Numbered from the stretch's first letter, positions 1 to 9,476 are shown. The stretch: DNA of 64,000 bases from Acinetobacter calcoaceticus DSM 30006 = CIP 81.8 (GCF_000368965.1 NZ_KB849780.1:1612145-1676144); one strand, 5' to 3'. The notes: a model not told the origin generated them from the sequence alone. Numbers and translations: made by a program.

Positions 1-410
1 AGAATTTCAGTGATATCCCGTACACTTTTACTCATAAACACACGGCTATTTCGGCGTTTATGCCATAGTGTGGTCGGGTCTTGTAATCTCAGTTTATACA
101 GTGTCAATGAACCATCACTCTGCCCCTGACTGGCTTCAGTAATAATTCCGCTAGTTCTAAATAATTGCCCCTGATCAGTTACCTGATCGACTGCAACCTG
201 ACAACCAATAAATTGTTTTAATGAAATATGGGCATTCGTAGAAAGACAAAATAGATCGACAGCCAGCCCTTCATTTAACTGATGCTGCCCTTCAATACTT
301 TGTAAAAAGACTTGTGTATTCAACGATGGATTAGAAAACTGAATATGAAGCACGCGTTTTTGCGAACTAATACCCAAATTTTCTAGAATTCTATGTATAT
401 GAGATAACAT
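1..410 (-). CDS. vgrG: VgrG T6SS spike protein, N-terminal part (cut by window edge)
   Basis: Reading down from an ATG at 410, the frame stays open to the window edge. It encodes about 136 residues nearly collinear with the N-terminus of the intact VgrG at 3547-6624: shared blocks include VLHIQFSNPSLN, STNAHI, LKQFIGCQ, ITEASQGQSDGSL and LWHKRRNSRVFM. This is the start of the gp27-like domain of the type VI secretion tip protein, which trimerises on the Hcp tube and carries effectors. The remaining ~85 percent lies outside, so I cannot say whether this second copy is intact. The divergence between the copies suggests an old duplication rather than an assembly artefact. Confidence 0.9.
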   Translation of the reverse strand, partial: MLSHIHRILENLGISSQKRVLHIQFSNPSLNTQVFLQSIEGQHQLNEGLAVDLFCLSTNAHISLKQFIGCQVAVDQVTDQGQLFRTSGIITEASQGQSDGSLTLYKLRLQDPTTLWHKRRNSRVFMSKSVRDITEI

Positions 411-445
411 CTTTTTATGAAAATTTTGTCAGGATTGGCATTATT

Positions 446-481
446 TTACAAAATACAGACACATCTGTCTATTTTGTAAAG
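446..481. other. Long hairpin upstream of the partial vgrG
   Basis: The arms TTTACAAAATA-cAGACA and TGTCT-ATTTTGTAAA pair around a CATC loop, giving about 15 base pairs. A diverged version with the same CAGACA/TGTCT core sits at 6654-6695 before the intact vgrG. It could be a terminator or a leader structure duplicated with the gene. No other gene signal is evident in 411-605. Confidence 0.5.
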
Positions 482-605
482 AAAAACTTAACCATATGAA
501 TACAAGAATGGTCGAAAATGATATCCGTGATAAATATATAAAAGTGAATTAACAACTTACGCTATTAATTCATTTTTAAAGGTTATTAGTATTCCAAGAA
601 ATTTA

Positions 606-884
606 TTTTGAATTTGAGCCTGATAGCCTTTGTCAGGCCCATTCAACAATAATTACTGAGTTAAACGTCCGACTTCATCATAACGTTGTTGCTGACTAAG
701 ACCATTTGCATAGTGTCGTAATGTCTCTCTATGTAAATCATCGCACTCAAAGCTAACAACATCTTCACCATTTAATGCCATGCCATAGACATGCCCACGA
801 CCATATGTCAGTCAATCTATTCTCTGTCCATCTGGTCGTATGGTTGTAGTTCGATTATTTAATTCATCATATACATGGTTCCAG
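606..884 (-). pseudogene. Rhs/YD-repeat protein remnant
   Basis: The minus-strand reading from 883 gives WNHVYDELNNRTTTIRPDGQ, then (I)D, a stop (TGA 812-814), then LTYGRGHVYGMALNG, SFECDDLHRE and QQRYDEVGRLTQ, a second stop (TAA 653-655), then NGPDKGYQAQIQ. This is typical Rhs/YD-repeat core sequence: YDELG-type repeats, the YGxGHV(Y/H) motif, and GRLTQQ followed by a YQ(A/T)Q segment. The first stop sits exactly where a Trp codon (TGG to TGA) is expected after RID. With no flanking Rhs core or toxin, this is a decayed fragment. It lies downstream of the effector-immunity pair, a position where orphan Rhs pieces are often left by module exchange. Confidence 0.75.
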
Positions 885-890
885 ACATGA

Positions 891-916
891 AAAAGCCTAT
901 CAAATGGATAGGCCTC
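891..916 (-). terminator. Rho-independent terminator of the vgrG-effector-immunity operon
   Basis: On the minus strand GCCTATC, a CATTT loop, GATAGGC and then TTTTT form a compact stem with a U-run, 36 bases past the stop of the immunity gene. Confidence 0.8.
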
Positions 917-951
917 TTATACTAATAGAATGAATTAAAGAGATAAAAATA

Positions 952-1968
952 TTATTGATTTTCTATATCTAAATACCAAATGGTTTCACCCCAAGTGTTA
1001 TCTTTAATTTCAGGCATAATTTCGCCTTGATTAAAATGACGCTTTTGCATGTCATTGGCTGGACTATACCATTCGCCGGATTGTAGACAAGGCTGCCCAG
1101 CTTCACAACGTAAACGGTTAGCTTCTCCCTCTATATTTCCATGTTCATCTAGAACTGTATACTGGCTTCGAGCATAATCAACCAAGTCTTTTGGATAGTA
1201 TGGTTTATCTCGATAACTACTGTCATCTATTCGCAAAATGACCGTCATAGCTGCTGCTTCTAGCGACCAATAGCCTGGGAAAAAACTACTCTTATGACGA
1301 TCATGATAAGGTTCTCTTTTGCTTGCACCATACCACTCATCCATATAAGCCGACATCAGAACAGGACGGTCAGTTTCATCCGCCGTAAATACTTTTTCAA
1401 GCTTTCTATACGGAAGTTGTCTTAAATACACTCCCGAGATTTCCCGATCTGGTAACCATGGAGAAACTAGCTTATCCAGTAATGCATCTTGCTCATCATT
1501 TTCATAAGCCAGAATTTCCATAATTGTTTTTAAATGCTCAGGTTGAGCAAATAAAATAGAGAAACAAACTAACTGTAAAGCTTCCCAATATTCATCTGTT
1601 ACCAATTCTAAATGTGGTACTAAATGCCCATCACTTTCTGAACTTTGATGAAAATTGATATGGTGTTTAACATAAAGTTTCAAATATTCAATAATATTTG
1701 GAAAATAATTAGCTAACTCTTTTATAGATGAACCAGCAGAATAACTATAAAAAATAAGCTCTAAGCTTTCTTTAAACAAAAGACTTGAGGCATTCATTAA
1801 ACCACTAAAATGATACCCCTCTACAGATAAGCTATCATCATTTATGGACCTCATAGTCTCCGGAATGCCATCAATTGCAGAGGAAGCAACCATCTGATAA
1901 TCCTTATATTTCTGATAAGGTTCTCTTCTTAAATTTTTCCAGTCTTTCTCATTCAATAAGGTAATCAT
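952..1968 (-). CDS. PoNi-type (DUF1910/DUF1911) immunity protein
   Basis: This 338-residue protein probably neutralises the nuclease encoded just upstream. The C-terminal third contains FFPGYWSLEAAAMTVILRI followed by DDSSYRDKPYYPKDLV, the hallmark GYWxxEAAA...YYPKDLV region of the PoNi/DUF1911 family, known cognate immunity proteins of PoNe DNases. It is mostly helical, with no signal peptide or clear membrane span, so cytoplasmic. It starts 7 bases after the effector stop, in the standard effector-immunity order, and ends at a terminator. The family call rests on the motif; the pairing is inferred from position. Confidence 0.75.
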   Translation of the reverse strand: MITLLNEKDWKNLRREPYQKYKDYQMVASSAIDGIPETMRSINDDSLSVEGYHFSGLMNASSLLFKESLELIFYSYSAGSSIKELANYFPNIIEYLKLYVKHHINFHQSSESDGHLVPHLELVTDEYWEALQLVCFSILFAQPEHLKTIMEILAYENDEQDALLDKLVSPWLPDREISGVYLRQLPYRKLEKVFTADETDRPVLMSAYMDEWYGASKREPYHDRHKSSFFPGYWSLEAAAMTVILRIDDSSYRDKPYYPKDLVDYARSQYTVLDEHGNIEGEANRLRCEAGQPCLQSGEWYSPANDMQKRHFNQGEIMPEIKDNTWGETIWYLDIENQ

Positions 1969-1975
1969 TTAAGTA

Positions 1976-3547
1976 TTATTCCATCAAAACATTATCGGGT
2001 AATAAAATTATAGGCTGCTGAATATTATGGGTTTTACCTTTAGATCGATCATGTTGCTCATATTGTTTACCTGTTACCATATAAATTTCACGACAGTATA
2101 ACGTAATAGGCTTTCTTAACCTCTGAGCACTACGATATTCAAGAATAAATTGATTTTTATAACCCACTGATATCGATGCATCAACAATTATTGATGAGTT
2201 AATCCATTTATGACTCATCTGACGACCTTTAGACTTAGTTCCACTTAGCCCGGCTTTCCCTTGACTGCCCGTTAGAGCCCCTTCATTTTTTATAGAGGTC
2301 TCCGCACTAGTTGATCTTTTACCTAACCCTGACTGTTCATTGTATTCAGTCTTAGGATCAAAAATTTTACCAATCTCGCTTCGATTACCTTCAATTGCTT
2401 TAGCATCAGAATCTGCCATTCCCGCTAAAAAAGCAAAATGACCAAAAATACTTCCCTTTGTTTCACCAACCAAATATTTACGACCTTTATGACTTCCAAA
2501 CCACAAATGATCTATACCAGTTTGGTTAATATCTTGTTTACGTATTCGGTCACCCATTGCATTACGCTTTAAACGATCATGTTCTTCTATTAAACGTCCA
2601 TTATCATTAATTTTACGTAAACCTTTTCGCTTTTCTTTTGAATAGTAATCCACAATATGCTCAGCAGGCACACCTGTAGACCAACGCTTTTTTTTCGATT
2701 GCCTAATTTCTTGACTACGTTTTGTTTTATTAGCAGCAGAACTCTGAACAGTCGGAGCCTTATCTTTTACTTGCTGCTGTGCTCCACCCCGTTGATGACT
2801 TGAGGGTTGTTGAGATGAGGCTTTTCCTTTCCCTGCAACTGTTGTCTGTCTAGGCGAAACTTGACGTGTGGTTTTAGCTGCTGCTGTACTCGGTAGTGGT
2901 GGATGCATATTCAGCATTTGATTAACTGTTTTTTGAATTTCCGCAAACGCAGAATTCATGTATTTTGGAGCATCTTTTTTTACTTGTTGAAGCATACGAA
3001 TTACTTCGTTTACTTTAGGCCTACCCATTACTTGTTTTGCTAACCAAGAATCTAACACATCTACAAATTCATCAATCATTTTATTAAGTAAGGAAAGGCA
3101 TTCGTTTTTAAGTCGATTCCAATCCATTTCTTTTAATGCTTTTTTAGGATCTATTTTGGCATATTTACGCATAGCATCAAATACACGCTCTGCATTTGCA
3201 CCATTTCTTGCAAGCTTAAAGCCTGCTTTAAATGCATCTCCAAATCCGGGAATGCATCCAATTAAAGTAATGACTAAATCTACCCATCCCATTATATTGG
3301 CCGGATTTGTAGCTACTAAAATAATCCCCTTAATTAAATCACGTAAATCAAATAATTGTCCTACGACAGGAACGCATCCTAAAATTGCTGTAACAATAAT
3401 TTGACTAGGCCCTGTACCACTCCCGTCTAGTAGACCTAAAAACCACTTACCCACATCGTCATCTGCTTTTTTCAACTGCTGAGGTGTTACTCTTTGTGTT
3501 ACCGGTTGTTTGGTTGCTTTTGCCGGTACAGAAGGTAAAGTCGCCAT
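1976..3547 (-). CDS. T6SS effector with PoNe-like DNase C-terminus
   Basis: This 523-residue protein is read in a TAATG overlap with the end of vgrG, as expected for a VgrG cargo effector. Layout: a Pro/Thr/Gln-rich N-terminus; two hydrophobic helices at about 50-80 and 87-103 with paired CVPVVGQ and CIPGFGD motifs, a kind seen in pre-toxin or translocation regions; a helical middle; a low-complexity linker at 215-285; and a C-terminal domain from about 288. The latter has GID (D346) and a downstream GETKGS (E362, K364), which match the D...ExK core of PD-(D/E)xK nucleases such as PoNe. The PoNi-like gene that follows supports a DNase. No PAAR domain is present, so delivery probably relies on the VgrG C-terminal extension. 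The exact N-terminal domain is not recognised. Confidence 0.75.
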   Translation of the reverse strand: MATLPSVPAKATKQPVTQRVTPQQLKKADDDVGKWFLGLLDGSGTGPSQIIVTAILGCVPVVGQLFDLRDLIKGIILVATNPANIMGWVDLVITLIGCIPGFGDAFKAGFKLARNGANAERVFDAMRKYAKIDPKKALKEMDWNRLKNECLSLLNKMIDEFVDVLDSWLAKQVMGRPKVNEVIRMLQQVKKDAPKYMNSAFAEIQKTVNQMLNMHPPLPSTAAAKTTRQVSPRQTTVAGKGKASSQQPSSHQRGGAQQQVKDKAPTVQSSAANKTKRSQEIRQSKKKRWSTGVPAEHIVDYYSKEKRKGLRKINDNGRLIEEHDRLKRNAMGDRIRKQDINQTGIDHLWFGSHKGRKYLVGETKGSIFGHFAFLAGMADSDAKAIEGNRSEIGKIFDPKTEYNEQSGLGKRSTSAETSIKNEGALTGSQGKAGLSGTKSKGRQMSHKWINSSIIVDASISVGYKNQFILEYRSAQRLRKPITLYCREIYMVTGKQYEQHDRSKGKTHNIQQPIILLPDNVLME

Positions 3548-6500
3548 TAAATATCACCTTCTTGATAATTACGCTCAGATTCAGCTTCGTCATCTGTTAA
3601 ATCTTTCGAATGCATCTCTTTATATGATTTTGTCTCAGGTGTAATTTCATTTTCTAAAATATAATCATCATAATAGTCATGTATGATTTCGCTGTTATTT
3701 TGCATTTCTTCAATTTCATCATCAAAAAAATTATCTTTTAGATAAGCATTGTATGTGTCAGAGAAAGATGCTCTTGCAGATATCACATCTACTTCAGTAC
3801 GTATTTTTTGCTCAGCAATAGGATTTTTCAAAAGCTCTATAAAATGTTCTGGTTTAACTCTAATGTCTTCGCCATATAAAACTTTGGCTTTCTTCCCTAA
3901 CTCGATATTGTCAATTTTAACGTAACCATTTGCATCCAATACCCCTTTTTTACTGGTGCCATCTTCAAATAAAAGTTCATATGTTGCTTGTTTTACGGGA
4001 GATAAATCTTCATAAACATAATTAAGCTCTATTGAACCAGTATTTTTTCCTACTGCTGGTAAAGCTGGCAACTGCGGAGATACACTCCCTCCCCCCATAA
4101 ACAAATGTTGCCCAGCCTTCACCTCAAACTTACCACCAGTGACAGGGAAAATTCCCGAGCCATTAATCTTGATTTGAGATCCACCCGCTGTGATAACAAT
4201 TTCTTTAGAAGCACTAATTTCAATTTTGTCTTCTGTAGAAATAATCTGCACAGCTTTACGGGCAATTAAATCTGCCCCATCACCTTGCGCTTGAATCTCG
4301 ACTTTACCTTTGCCTGCATACAGTCTTGCCCCTTCTTGAGCCGCAAAAAGGCTGATTTTATTTTGGGCATGCGCAATCAGGCTCTTTTGTGTAGTCAGGT
4401 TAATGCTGTCTCCAGCAGTTTGGCTTAACTGAGCATCTGCGCTTAAGTGAATGTCTTCATTACTGGCTAGAGCAATACTGTTAGGTGCAGTTAATATCAT
4501 CAAGGCTTGCTTAAAAGCAGCAGCTTTGTCTTGATCTTTTTCTTCAATTTGCTCTATGAAGGTTTTTAAGTTCTCAAGCACTTCCAATGGATCAGTTTGC
4601 TGGTTTTTAGCAACTTCACTGAGTGCCTTGGCATTGTTGAGGCCGCCTTCGATTTGTTGTTTGGCCTCGTTTGCGTCTAGATGTACACCTTGGGCTTGGT
4701 CTTGTTTGTGGGTGCTAACAAGTAAACCACTGCCAGCTCTTACCGCACCCCACTGGTCAGTTCTGAGTTCAAAGCCTTCACCACGACCGTCACTTTCGGC
4801 TTTGTCTTTTGGATGGCTTAAGTTACCGAGGTTTAATTGGCTTGCCGCATGGCTGCTTTGCAACTGCGCACTGATTTGTCCCGTGGTGTCATCAAAACGT
4901 AGCTGGTTAAAGCCCTTACCATCAACTTCTTCTGAGCGAATGCCACTCAGTTTTTTGGTGTCAGGTAGCTGGCCTTTCTGGTCAAACTGGGTTGGGTGAC
5001 GTTCAGCTTCGTGAATGCGCCCCACCACAAACGGGCGGTCAATATTGCCGTCAAAAAAGTCGATGACCACGATCTCGCCCACGCGTGGCAAGAAGCGTGC
5101 GCCATAGCCCGCGCCTGCCCACGGGGTGAGTACATCTACCCAAGCTGAGTCGGTGTCATTTTCGTTACTTCCCGCTCCACCATCATGGCTATGGTCGTCA
5201 GTTCGGGTAAACAGGAAACGGACTTTAATGCGTCCCCATTGATCGACATGAATGCTTTCGCCTTCCAACCCCACCACTCTAGCACGCTGCGGGTGAGCTG
5301 CTGGTCGGTGTTCTAGCGGGCTATATTCAGGCACAGCTTTAATGTTGCGTCGAACGACATTCAGTTCAGCATAGTGGCGCTGCTCAGGATTTTGCGTGTC
5401 GAGTTGGGCTGCCTTGAGCTTGTCTTTTGGTAATAGTCGCTCAAGTTGCTGTTGTAATTCTTTCGGTAAATTATTCTGGTTATAGTAGTGTTTGCTTAAG
5501 ATTAAAAATTCTTTATCAGCACTGTCGTGGCGATCAAGTTCAGGGTGGTCATTGAGTTCAAACCAGTAACCCACCTGTGCATCACGAACGTTCCCTGAAA
5601 CGGTAAACTGTTTAGAGCTAAAGTGATGGTAAGCATTAATATGCTGGTTCAGTTGTTCAATCTGGTTATTGCCTGAGGCGGTGGCTTGGTCTTCGCCTTT
5701 TAAGTCCTGCATCCACGCGGGGCTAACATGCCATGCATCTTCAAGGTTTAGGCTGGCATTATCATAGTGTTCACTATGTTGCTGCGTGCCCTGTACGCTG
5801 CCACTGCCTTCTTCTTGTTGTAAGGCGTCGGCTTGCCAACGTTGCACATGAACAGACGTTGGCTGTAAACGACGCTCAGCTTTGACTTGGGTAATAGTAT
5901 CGAACTGTTCTGTGGCACTGCTGCGTTGGTAACGTAGGCTACGGCGCTCAAGAGCCTGATAATTTTGGTTATCGTCAATTAAACGCAGTACTTGTGGCTG
6001 AATGGACGCATTCGGGTCGGCTACTAAAAGCTGTGATTCATCAACCAACCAGTTAATGCCTTCGCTACGCCACAAACGGGTTAAAAAGTCATAGTCGCTT
6101 TCGTTTGACTGCATCACAAATGGACGCACATCGTAGTCTTTAGTTAACCCAGCCGTATCGAGCGTTAAGCTTGAGGCAAATAGCGGGCTTTTACCCTGCC
6201 ATTCTTTAAACAGAATTTCGCTAATATCACGAACGCTTTTATTCATAAACACGCGGCTATTACGACGTTTATGCCAAAGTGCAGTTGGGTCTTTTAAGGT
6301 GAGGTTATAAATGGTCAGTGAGCCGTCGCTTTGACCTTGGCTCGCTTCAGTAATAATGCCTGTTGTTCTAAAGAACTGGCCCATGTCAGTGACCTGATCG
6401 ACAGCAATCTGACAGCCAATAAATTGTTTTAATGCGATGTGTGCGTTCGTCGACAGACACAGTAGCTCAGCAACGCTGCCCTGATTAAGCGTATGTTCGC

Positions 6501-6624
6501 CTTCAATGCGTTGCAAGAAGACTTGATTGTTTAATGATGGGTTGGAAAATTGCACATGAAGTACACGATTCTGTGCAACCAAACCTAAACTATCTAAAAT
6601 TTGAAATATTTTATTGGACATCAT
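3547..6624 (-). CDS. vgrG: VgrG type VI secretion spike with C-terminal extension
   Basis: Full-length 1025-residue VgrG. In order: gp27-like base (about 1-430), gp5-like OB fold (about 445-570, with DQWGRIKVRF, WAGAGYGARFLPRVG and the DGNIDRPFVVGR signature), DUF2345 beta-helix (about 640-840), and a C-terminal extension (about 870-1025). The extension contains a transthyretin-like segment (YELLFEDGTSKKGVLDANG) and an acidic helical tail. Such extensions commonly act as effector-docking modules, and the effector is the next gene, coupled by TAATG. No T6SS structural genes are nearby, so this is an orphan vgrG island. The upstream region holds a hairpin also seen before the second vgrG. Confidence 0.95.
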   Translation of the reverse strand: MMSNKIFQILDSLGLVAQNRVLHVQFSNPSLNNQVFLQRIEGEHTLNQGSVAELLCLSTNAHIALKQFIGCQIAVDQVTDMGQFFRTTGIITEASQGQSDGSLTIYNLTLKDPTALWHKRRNSRVFMNKSVRDISEILFKEWQGKSPLFASSLTLDTAGLTKDYDVRPFVMQSNESDYDFLTRLWRSEGINWLVDESQLLVADPNASIQPQVLRLIDDNQNYQALERRSLRYQRSSATEQFDTITQVKAERRLQPTSVHVQRWQADALQQEEGSGSVQGTQQHSEHYDNASLNLEDAWHVSPAWMQDLKGEDQATASGNNQIEQLNQHINAYHHFSSKQFTVSGNVRDAQVGYWFELNDHPELDRHDSADKEFLILSKHYYNQNNLPKELQQQLERLLPKDKLKAAQLDTQNPEQRHYAELNVVRRNIKAVPEYSPLEHRPAAHPQRARVVGLEGESIHVDQWGRIKVRFLFTRTDDHSHDGGAGSNENDTDSAWVDVLTPWAGAGYGARFLPRVGEIVVIDFFDGNIDRPFVVGRIHEAERHPTQFDQKGQLPDTKKLSGIRSEEVDGKGFNQLRFDDTTGQISAQLQSSHAASQLNLGNLSHPKDKAESDGRGEGFELRTDQWGAVRAGSGLLVSTHKQDQAQGVHLDANEAKQQIEGGLNNAKALSEVAKNQQTDPLEVLENLKTFIEQIEEKDQDKAAAFKQALMILTAPNSIALASNEDIHLSADAQLSQTAGDSINLTTQKSLIAHAQNKISLFAAQEGARLYAGKGKVEIQAQGDGADLIARKAVQIISTEDKIEISASKEIVITAGGSQIKINGSGIFPVTGGKFEVKAGQHLFMGGGSVSPQLPALPAVGKNTGSIELNYVYEDLSPVKQATYELLFEDGTSKKGVLDANGYVKIDNIELGKKAKVLYGEDIRVKPEHFIELLKNPIAEQKIRTEVDVISARASFSDTYNAYLKDNFFDDEIEEMQNNSEIIHDYYDDYILENEITPETKSYKEMHSKDLTDDEAESERNYQEGDI

Positions 6625-6653
6625 TATTATAAAACTGAGTCATAATCAGCGCT

Positions 6654-6695
6654 ATTTTATAAAAAACAGACAGAATTGTCTATTTATATAAAATA
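6654..6695. other. Hairpin between the LysR gene and vgrG
   Basis: ATTTTATA...CAGACA and TGTCT...TATAAAAT pair around a short loop. The core matches the hairpin at 446-481 before the other vgrG. It lies 33 bases past the LysR stop, so it may end that transcript as well as precede vgrG. Confidence 0.45.
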
Positions 6696-6727
6696 ACTTA
6701 TCGTCCATAACTTACATACTTTTTAGT

Positions 6728-7624
6728 TTATCTAAAAGAAAGACGGGCCACCAAAAAGTCTATAAATGCTCGAGTTTTGGCCGGTAAATTAGAAGTATTA
6801 GGATAAAGTAATTGAATATTTTGTAACGGTAATGAGAAGTCAGGAAATAACCGAATTAAGCGGTTTTGTTGAATATCTTCATCAACTAACCATGCTGGGC
6901 AAATCGCAATACCTAATGATGACAGCGCCATTTGATGAATTGCGGTTACTGAATTTGATTCATACTGACTTCGAATAAAAGGTAATGAATATTGCTCCCC
7001 TAAACTATTTTGCAAAATATATTGTGAATCTTGCCAATTTAATAAGGTGTGTCCAATCCAAGGAACATCTGCCAAATCGGATATATTTTCTACAGGATGT
7101 TTTTGTATAAATTGCGGTGTAGCAACAATGTAAATTGGATATTCCCCAATTTTTCGAGTTTTTAGAGATGAGTTTTTTAAATTTCCTAGCCGTATAACAA
7201 GATCTAATTTTTCAGTGACTAAATCATCGAGAGATGAATTAAACGAATATTGTAAGCGTAAATGTGGGTAAAGCCGACAAAACTCAGGAAGTAAAGGCAA
7301 AATAAAGCGTTGACCAAATTCATTGGTTGATGAAAAACGTAAAGTGCCTGTAATGCTTGCGCCTAAATGTTGGCTTCGCTCAAATGCGTCATCAATCTGA
7401 AGTTGGATTTGTTTGAAGTCCTCATAAAAATGCTGGCCTATTTCAGTTAATGCAATATTACGAGTGTTTCGAATTAAGAGACTTGTATTTAACTGCTTTT
7501 CTAATTGTTTTATATCAATACTGACCATTGATCGGCTCAGTCCCAAAATTTCGGCAGCCTTAGTAAAAGATCCGGAATCGACAACTTGTAAAAAACTAGT
7601 AATTTGCTTGAGATTTTTTTGCAC
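6728..7624 (-). CDS. LysR-family transcriptional regulator
   Basis: 298 residues. An N-terminal winged helix-turn-helix (about 1-65: SFLQVVDSGSFTKAAEILGLSRS, then LEKQL) is followed by a periplasmic-binding-protein-like effector domain starting near residue 90 (GTLRFSSTNEFG). The AaeR/DmlR-like style suits a local regulator. It is divergent from the MFS exporter gene, with 98 bases between the starts and an inverted repeat there, so it probably controls that exporter and itself. The inducer cannot be read from the sequence. Confidence 0.9.
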   Translation of the reverse strand: MQKNLKQITSFLQVVDSGSFTKAAEILGLSRSMVSIDIKQLEKQLNTSLLIRNTRNIALTEIGQHFYEDFKQIQLQIDDAFERSQHLGASITGTLRFSSTNEFGQRFILPLLPEFCRLYPHLRLQYSFNSSLDDLVTEKLDLVIRLGNLKNSSLKTRKIGEYPIYIVATPQFIQKHPVENISDLADVPWIGHTLLNWQDSQYILQNSLGEQYSLPFIRSQYESNSVTAIHQMALSSLGIAICPAWLVDEDIQQNRLIRLFPDFSLPLQNIQLLYPNTSNLPAKTRAFIDFLVARLSFR

Positions 7625-7634
7625 AATTCAGCCG

Positions 7635-7657
7635 ATTGTTTGAAATTATTAAACAAT
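7635..7657. promoter_or_regulatory. Inverted repeat in the LysR/MFS divergent promoter
   Basis: ATTGTTT-N9-AAACAAT, with 7-base perfect arms, fits the dyad (T-N11-A type) architecture of LysR operators. It lies just upstream of the LysR start, as expected for autoregulation. Confidence 0.55.
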
Positions 7658-7722
7658 GATTTTACTTCTCCTGCATCGACAATAAAAGAGCCGAATCTTA
7701 CCCTGCCTGCACGGAGGTAGGT

Positions 7723-9063
7723 ATGTCTTATCGATATAAAATAGCAACGGTGTTTTTACTTGGGTTCTTTATTGATTGCATTAACATTTTTATGTCAGCA
7801 ATTGCTTTACCTAATATTGCATCATCATTTTCAGTCAGCCAATCCATGGTCGCTTGGGTAACAAATGCCTATATTCTCGGCCTCATTTTAATCATGCCGA
7901 TGAGTTTATGGTTAGCCACCAAGTTAGGGAACCAAAAGTTATTGTGTTATTCGATGCTGTTATTTTCTATAAGCATTTGCTTTATTGGATTTAGCGAATC
8001 GATTTATAGCTTAATCTTTTGGCGATTTATTCAAGGTATCGCTGGAGGTTTATTAATTCCAGTCGGCCAAGCACTCGTATATGCCTTATTCCCCAATCAA
8101 GAACGCCAACGCATTTCTACAATGATTATGGCAATTGCACTGATTGCACCAGCTTTTTCACCTGCCCTTGGTGGTGTAATTATTGATTCATTGAATTGGC
8201 GATGGGTATTTTTTTCTAATCTTCCATTTTCTTTGCTTGCCTCATTTTTAGCATGGCTATGGGTTAAAAAAACAGAGAATGTGTCGAGTGAAAAACCAGA
8301 CATAAAAGGCTTGGTTATTTTTAATATAAGCCTGTTATGTTTGTTACTCTCATTTTCATTCTATGGGGATTATCACAATCTCACGTTGGCTGTAAGCAGT
8401 TTGCTAATTTCGGTGGGAATGCTGATTTTTTACATTCAACATTCGAAAAAAATCGATCATCCTATTCTCAATCTACAGTTATTAAAAAATAAAAATTTAC
8501 GCAATGCATTTATTATTTATTACGCTGTTCCTGGTATTTTTACAGGTGTTAATTTACTCAATATTTTTAATTTACAGGTTAACCTTGGCTTTAACGCAAA
8601 ACAAACTGGCTCATTCATGTTGCTCTATGCAGCAGGTGCGCTAGTGGCAATGATCAGCGGTGGCCTACTCTATCAACGGTTAGGAAAGAAATATTTACTT
8701 ATTATTGGCGTTACCCTTCATAGCCTTGGTATCTTTTTCTTATTTTTTATTTCAAACACTAGTCCAATCAGCTTGTTAGTATTCGCCTATTTAGTGATGG
8801 GTATGGGAGGCGGCTTAAGCGCCAATATTGCCCAAATTAGTTCGTTAATTGATTTTACGGGTCAAGATTTACTACAAGGCAGTGTACTCTGGAACATCAA
8901 TCGACAAGTTTCATTTAGTGTCGGTACTGTTGTTCTCATTTCGATTTATAACCTTATGTCTGGCTCAACTGATCTCATTCGTTATCAACATACTTTTTTA
9001 ATTGCAGCAGTCCTCTGCTTACTTTCACTCATTCCCATTTTAAAGGAGAAAGCACATGTCTAA
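7723..9063 (+). CDS. MFS drug-resistance-type exporter (DHA2/EmrB-like)
   Basis: 446-residue integral membrane protein with at least 12 hydrophobic spans. It shows the MFS motif C region (ALIAPAFSPALGGVIID, near residues 140-156) typical of drug:H+ antiporters, and WRWVFFSNLP, typical of the EmrB/QacA group. Motif A is weak (ATKLGNQK). A strong ribosome site (GGAGG) precedes the ATG. It overlaps the next gene by 8 bases and is divergent from a LysR regulator, a usual regulator-exporter pair. The substrate is unknown. Confidence 0.85.
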   Translation: MSYRYKIATVFLLGFFIDCINIFMSAIALPNIASSFSVSQSMVAWVTNAYILGLILIMPMSLWLATKLGNQKLLCYSMLLFSISICFIGFSESIYSLIFWRFIQGIAGGLLIPVGQALVYALFPNQERQRISTMIMAIALIAPAFSPALGGVIIDSLNWRWVFFSNLPFSLLASFLAWLWVKKTENVSSEKPDIKGLVIFNISLLCLLLSFSFYGDYHNLTLAVSSLLISVGMLIFYIQHSKKIDHPILNLQLLKNKNLRNAFIIYYAVPGIFTGVNLLNIFNLQVNLGFNAKQTGSFMLLYAAGALVAMISGGLLYQRLGKKYLLIIGVTLHSLGIFFLFFISNTSPISLLVFAYLVMGMGGGLSANIAQISSLIDFTGQDLLQGSVLWNINRQVSFSVGTVVLISIYNLMSGSTDLIRYQHTFLIAAVLCLLSLIPILKEKAHV

Positions 9064-9454
9064 CCAAATGGATCAGGCCATTCAAAGCGTGATTGACCTA
9101 CACGTTTTGATCGAAAATGTATTTACAGGAAAAAATGCACAGCAAAGTCTGAGCCCGCTTTTAGATAGCTTTGATCAAAATTTTAAGATGGTAACGGTTC
9201 AAGGTCACTCCATTGGTTTCGCCGAAGTGAATAGTTTATTTAGTCAAAATATTGGAAAAAAGCCTTCTTTAAAAATCGACATTATTAAGAGTACAGCTTT
9301 ATACGAATTTGAAAATTATTGTTGGGTGCAATATCAAGAACATCAACAAACGAGTGAAACCGAAACAGTACGTACGTCCACTGCCTGCATTAAAGTAGAA
9401 GACGAAAAATGTTATTGGGTGTATTTACATGAAACTTTAGTTCCCTCGTCTTAA
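9056..9454 (+). CDS. NTF2-like (DUF4440/SnoaL-type) small protein
   Basis: 132 residues, cytoplasmic, translationally coupled to the MFS gene (8-base overlap, ribosome site AAAGGAGA inside the exporter gene). A long N-terminal helix is followed by alternating strands ending in CYWVYLHETLV, the pattern of NTF2-like folds, which may bind or turn over small ligands. No catalytic residues can be assigned. The operon position suggests handling of the same compound as the exporter. Confidence 0.55.
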   Translation: MSNQMDQAIQSVIDLHVLIENVFTGKNAQQSLSPLLDSFDQNFKMVTVQGHSIGFAEVNSLFSQNIGKKPSLKIDIIKSTALYEFENYCWVQYQEHQQTSETETVRTSTACIKVEDEKCYWVYLHETLVPSS

Positions 9455-9476
9455 TTCATCTAGAGCACCTTAAAGA

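Noticed and set aside
4556..4999. Plus-strand 147-codon frame inside vgrG
   Set aside because: Antisense shadow of a well-conserved VgrG region, no ribosome site.
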